Source: an uncultured Bacilli bacterium (GTDB lineage: Bacteria; Bacillota_I; Bacilli_A; RF39; UBA660). From it: a DNA stretch of 7,102 nucleotides. The position numbers and the translations under genes were made by a program. Of this stretch, positions 4,506 through 7,102 are shown one piece after another. Positions within the stretch are counted from its first letter, which is position 1; each line of letters begins with the position of its first letter. The DNA lies in contig CALVKC010000058.1 of assembly GCA_944332505.1 (NCBI GenBank), positions 1-7,102 on the forward strand, written 5' to 3'. The notes under the pieces were generated by a model, which was not told the DNA's origin, did not search any database, and saw only the letters and a list, made by a program, of their open reading frames with translations.

Positions 4506-5216
4506 TTGAAAGTAGAATTATTAAATAAAGAAGAAGTAAAAGATTTATTTAAACATTTTGGAAGAACGGCTTGTGTTTGTTATGATACAAAAACTAATAC
4601 TCCTGAAAAGGTTGGTAAACATTGTATGAATAGCAAACATTTTAGCGGTTCACGCTCAAGATATTTTGAGTTTTTAATTACAGATATACCTCGTTTTTGC
4701 GTTGACCAGGCAGTACGTCATGAAGTAGGAGTATGTAAAAATGTGCAAAGTTTTAGATATGTAAATAAAACTAGTTTTGCTTATGAAATTCCTATCGAGA
4801 TTACAGATAATAAAGAATTGTTAAACAAATATAATCAACATATGAAAGATACGATTGATTTATATTCTAAAATTCAATCATATGTCTTAAATAAAACTGA
4901 ATCTAAAGAAAGAGCAAATGAACAAGCTAGATATGTATTACCAATGGCAACTCATAGTGCATTTGTGTTTTGTCTTGATATTGAAGCATTAATTCACTTA
5001 ATGCATAAAAGACTTTGTACAAGAACAGAAGATATATTTAGATCATTAGCTCTAGCAATGAAAAAAGAAGTTATTGAAGTACTTCCTGAGTTAAAAGACG
5101 TATTGGTTCCTCAATGTGTTGATTTATTATGGTGCCCTGAAAGCAATAGCTGTGGAGCTTATCCTAAGAAAAAAGAATTAAAGAAAATGTTACAAGAGGT
5201 AAATAATAATGAATAG
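4506..5216 (+). CDS. thyX: Flavin-dependent thymidylate synthase, divergent
   Basis: A 236-residue ThyX, which makes dTMP from dUMP using methylene-tetrahydrofolate, NADPH and FAD, normally as a homotetramer. It starts at TTG. Visible family signatures are HFSGSR (45-50), the core motif RHEVGVCKNVQSFRY (71-85; canonical form RHRxxSxNxxSxRY), ARYVLP (141-146), the helix ALIHLMHKRLCTR (161-173) and the C-terminal CPESNSCGAYP (210-220). The active-site serine S82, R84, Y85, and the arginines of ARYVLP and KRL are kept. Departures are Glu at the third position of the RHR motif, one extra residue in that motif, and TEDIFR in place of AQxEIR. Family membership is clear; altered cofactor handling is possible but unproven. 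The stop overlaps the next gene by eight bases, so the two are coupled. Confidence 0.88.
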   Translation: MKVELLNKEEVKDLFKHFGRTACVCYDTKTNTPEKVGKHCMNSKHFSGSRSRYFEFLITDIPRFCVDQAVRHEVGVCKNVQSFRYVNKTSFAYEIPIEITDNKELLNKYNQHMKDTIDLYSKIQSYVLNKTESKERANEQARYVLPMATHSAFVFCLDIEALIHLMHKRLCTRTEDIFRSLALAMKKEVIEVLPELKDVLVPQCVDLLWCPESNSCGAYPKKKELKKMLQEVNNNE

Positions 5217-6339
5217 TAAAAAGCCAACAGTAATCTTATTATCCGCAAAATCAGGCCATGGTAAGGATCATATTGCTAATATTATGAAACAACAATTTGA
5301 AGAGAATGACAATAAGGTTCTTGTTACTCATTATGCTGATTTACTTAAATATATCTTAAAGACATTCTTTAATTGGGACGGTCAAAAAGATGAAAAAGGA
5401 AGAGCATTACTTCAGCGTGTAGGAACAGATGTAATTAGAAAAAAGATACCAGATTATTGGGTTAATTTTATTAGCGAATTAATTAGTTTGTTTCCTAATG
5501 AATGGAATTATATTTTAATTCCTGATGCAAGATTCCCAAATGAAATTGAAGTAATGAAAAAAAATCCAAATGTAAATGTTATAACAATGAGAATTAATAG
5601 AATAAATTATGAATCTAAACTTACACCAGAACAACAACAACATCCTAGTGAAACGTCATTAGATGAATATGATTTTGATTATTATATTACAAATAATGGT
5701 ACTGAAGAAGTAAATAATGCCGTCAAAGAGTTTGTAAATTATATCAATATTAATAAAAAGAAGCCTACGGCCTTTATAGACTTAGATTGTGTAACTTTAG
5801 AGACAGTTCAATGCGTGGTTTCTATGTATGACGAAGATTTTAATGATAAGCCAGAATATAAAAAGGTTGATTGGACAAAAATTGATAGCTGGGATTTCTT
5901 GGAATTATCTTTAGCAGACAAAGAAACTATTGACGGGTATTTTAATCAACGGAGATTCTTTGATAGAGTCGAAATGGTTCATGAAGCTAAAGAATCAATT
6001 GATTATTTAAGTAATTTTTATAATATTGTTTTTGTTAGTCATGGAGAAGATCTAAATCTTCATTTGAAAAAGAAATATATCAAGAAACATTTTCCTTATG
6101 CAAAATTTATTGGTGTTAAATTAAGTGAGCATCATGATAAATCTTGTGTAAATATGTCTGGTAAAGATAATGTGTTTATTGATGATATGCCTAAAAACAT
6201 TCTAGGTTCTAATGCAGATATTAGAATTTGCTTTGGCAAAGATTATGAATGGAATAAAGATTTTGAGAGTGATTTAGATAATGGTATTTATAGATTATAT
6301 GATTGGAATAGTGTTATTAAACTATTGAAAATTATTTAA
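5209..6339 (+). CDS. Bifunctional dNMP kinase / HAD-type 5'-nucleotidase fusion
   Basis: A 376-residue two-domain protein, with ribosome binding site AAGAGGT (5194-5200) inside the end of thyX. Residues 1-180 resemble phage deoxynucleoside monophosphate kinases: P-loop SAKSGHGKD (12-20), PDARFPNEIE (105-114) and HPSETSLDEYD (145-155), matching the conserved RFPNE and H-x-SE blocks, with FDYYITNNGT after. It should transfer phosphate from ATP to a dNMP. Residues 186-376 form a HAD phosphatase of the 5'(3')-deoxyribonucleotidase type: DLDCV (191-195, nucleophile D191 and acid D193), FVSHG with S277, K311 in DKS, and the FIDDMP loop with D325/D326. The two halves have opposing chemistry, so they probably act on different nucleotides, for example charging one dNMP while removing another. 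Following thyX, dTMP is a likely kinase substrate. Domain calls are confident; specificities are inferred. Confidence 0.85.
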   Translation: MNSKKPTVILLSAKSGHGKDHIANIMKQQFEENDNKVLVTHYADLLKYILKTFFNWDGQKDEKGRALLQRVGTDVIRKKIPDYWVNFISELISLFPNEWNYILIPDARFPNEIEVMKKNPNVNVITMRINRINYESKLTPEQQQHPSETSLDEYDFDYYITNNGTEEVNNAVKEFVNYININKKKPTAFIDLDCVTLETVQCVVSMYDEDFNDKPEYKKVDWTKIDSWDFLELSLADKETIDGYFNQRRFFDRVEMVHEAKESIDYLSNFYNIVFVSHGEDLNLHLKKKYIKKHFPYAKFIGVKLSEHHDKSCVNMSGKDNVFIDDMPKNILGSNADIRICFGKDYEWNKDFESDLDNGIYRLYDWNSVIKLLKII

Positions 6340-6350
6340 AGAGGTATCAA

Positions 6351-7102
6351 ATGATTGATTGTGTTTCTATTGTTAATGAATTAAAAGAAGATATTAAAAA
6401 AGAAATATCTGAATTTGAAAGATCACCTTGTCTTGCGATTATTCAAGTTGGAGACAATTCTGCAAGCAATAATTATATTAAAGGTAAATTAAAAGATTGT
6501 GAAGAAGTTGGAATTAAGACTGAATTAATTAAGCTGCCTGAAAATACAGGATATGCTACTATCAGAAACAAAATACTTAATTTAAATATATATAATTCTA
6601 TTGATGGAATTATTCTACAACTTCCATTGCCAGATTGTATTAAAGAATTTGAGCATGGTTTAACTCATTTAATTGATACTAATAAAGATGTTGATGGATT
6701 TAAACAAGATAGCTCTTTTATTCCTTGTACACCTTTAGGAGTACTTACTTTATTAGATAAGCTAAATGTAAATCTAAAAGGTAAAAGAGTAACATTGGTT
6801 GGATATGGTAATTTGGTTAATAAACCTTTATTTAATCTAATCTCTGATAAAGGTGCAACAGTTACAGTTTGTAGAAGTCATACATCTAAAGAAGATAGAG
6901 ATTTCTATTGTAGAAACTCTGATATTATTATTACAGCTACAGGTAAACGTAATTTAATTACCAGAGATTCTTTATGTTTATATAAAAATCAAATTATTAT
7001 TGATTGTGGAATTACTGTAGAAGACGGGAAACAGTATGGCGATTGTGCTGAAGAAGTATATAATGTTGTAAACTTATGTACTCCTAGAATTAAAGGTATG
7101 GG
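6351..7102 (+). CDS. folD: FolD-like methylenetetrahydrofolate dehydrogenase/cyclohydrolase (3' truncated by window)
   Basis: The ATG lies 11 bases after the previous stop with AAAGAGGT (6338-6345) as ribosome binding site; 250 codons are visible and no stop is reached. FolD interconverts methylene-, methenyl- and 10-formyl-tetrahydrofolate. Family signatures are VGDNSASNNYIKGK (33-46, with the Y42/K46 catalytic pair), DGIILQLPLP (85-94), NKDVDGF (111-117), PCTPLGV (125-131), ATVTVCRSHT (169-178), SDIIITATGKRNLI (190-203) and IIIDCGI (215-221). Two blocks diverge: the dinucleotide loop reads GYGNLVNKP where GRSxxVGxP is normal, and the usual PVPGGVGP block near the C-terminus is replaced by TPRIKGMG. 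It may use another cofactor or be impaired in one activity. Next to thyX it could supply methylene-tetrahydrofolate for dTMP synthesis. Confidence 0.85.
   Translation, partial: MIDCVSIVNELKEDIKKEISEFERSPCLAIIQVGDNSASNNYIKGKLKDCEEVGIKTELIKLPENTGYATIRNKILNLNIYNSIDGIILQLPLPDCIKEFEHGLTHLIDTNKDVDGFKQDSSFIPCTPLGVLTLLDKLNVNLKGKRVTLVGYGNLVNKPLFNLISDKGATVTVCRSHTSKEDRDFYCRNSDIIITATGKRNLITRDSLCLYKNQIIIDCGITVEDGKQYGDCAEEVYNVVNLCTPRIKGM

Overview
The window is a strongly AT-rich stretch in which every gene lies on the + strand. Genes are tightly packed, several overlap by 4 to 8 bases, and no gene-free stretch exceeds about 150 bases. Strong purine-rich ribosome binding sites (AAAGGAG/GGTGAT types) and a TTGACT-17-TATAAT promoter point to a Firmicutes (Clostridia-like) translation and sigma-A context. 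The gene mix (tRNA nucleotidyltransferase, P-loop kinases, ThyX, a dNMP-kinase fusion, FolD, and many tiny proteins including Cys-rich ones) is what one expects from a sizeable phage or prophage of such a host. That assignment is inferred from content; no capsid, terminase or integrase gene is present.

Left block (1-2561): the 3' part of a CCA-adding enzyme, two small hypothetical proteins (the first with a zinc-binding-like Cys pattern), a small P-loop kinase, and a two-domain protein joining a polynucleotide-kinase-like P-loop domain to an HD phosphohydrolase domain. The HD domain looks like the one found in class II CCA enzymes. Together the CCA enzyme and kinase-HD protein suggest RNA/tRNA end processing or repair.

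Middle block (about 2572-4495): the only clear promoter (2604-2632) opens a run of small accessory genes. These are a two-helix membrane protein, a hypothetical protein, a 48-residue zinc ribbon, an exported SleB-type cell wall hydrolase, and an HPr-fold protein that lacks the phosphorylatable histidine. The block is bounded by a 16-base direct repeat (ACTAGTTAAAATAAAA), and a third, shorter copy sits in a 14-base palindrome between the promoter and the first gene. It looks like an inserted accessory (moron-like) cassette between two metabolic blocks.

Right block (4506-7102): thyX, a fusion of a dNMP kinase with a HAD-type 5'-nucleotidase, and a folD gene that runs off the window end. They form a thymidylate cassette: FolD can supply methylene-tetrahydrofolate, ThyX can turn dUMP into dTMP, and the kinase can phosphorylate the dNMP. 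The nucleotidase half could trim unwanted nucleotides. Several signature motifs in ThyX and FolD deviate from the textbook forms. No RNA gene, CRISPR array or insertion sequence was seen.
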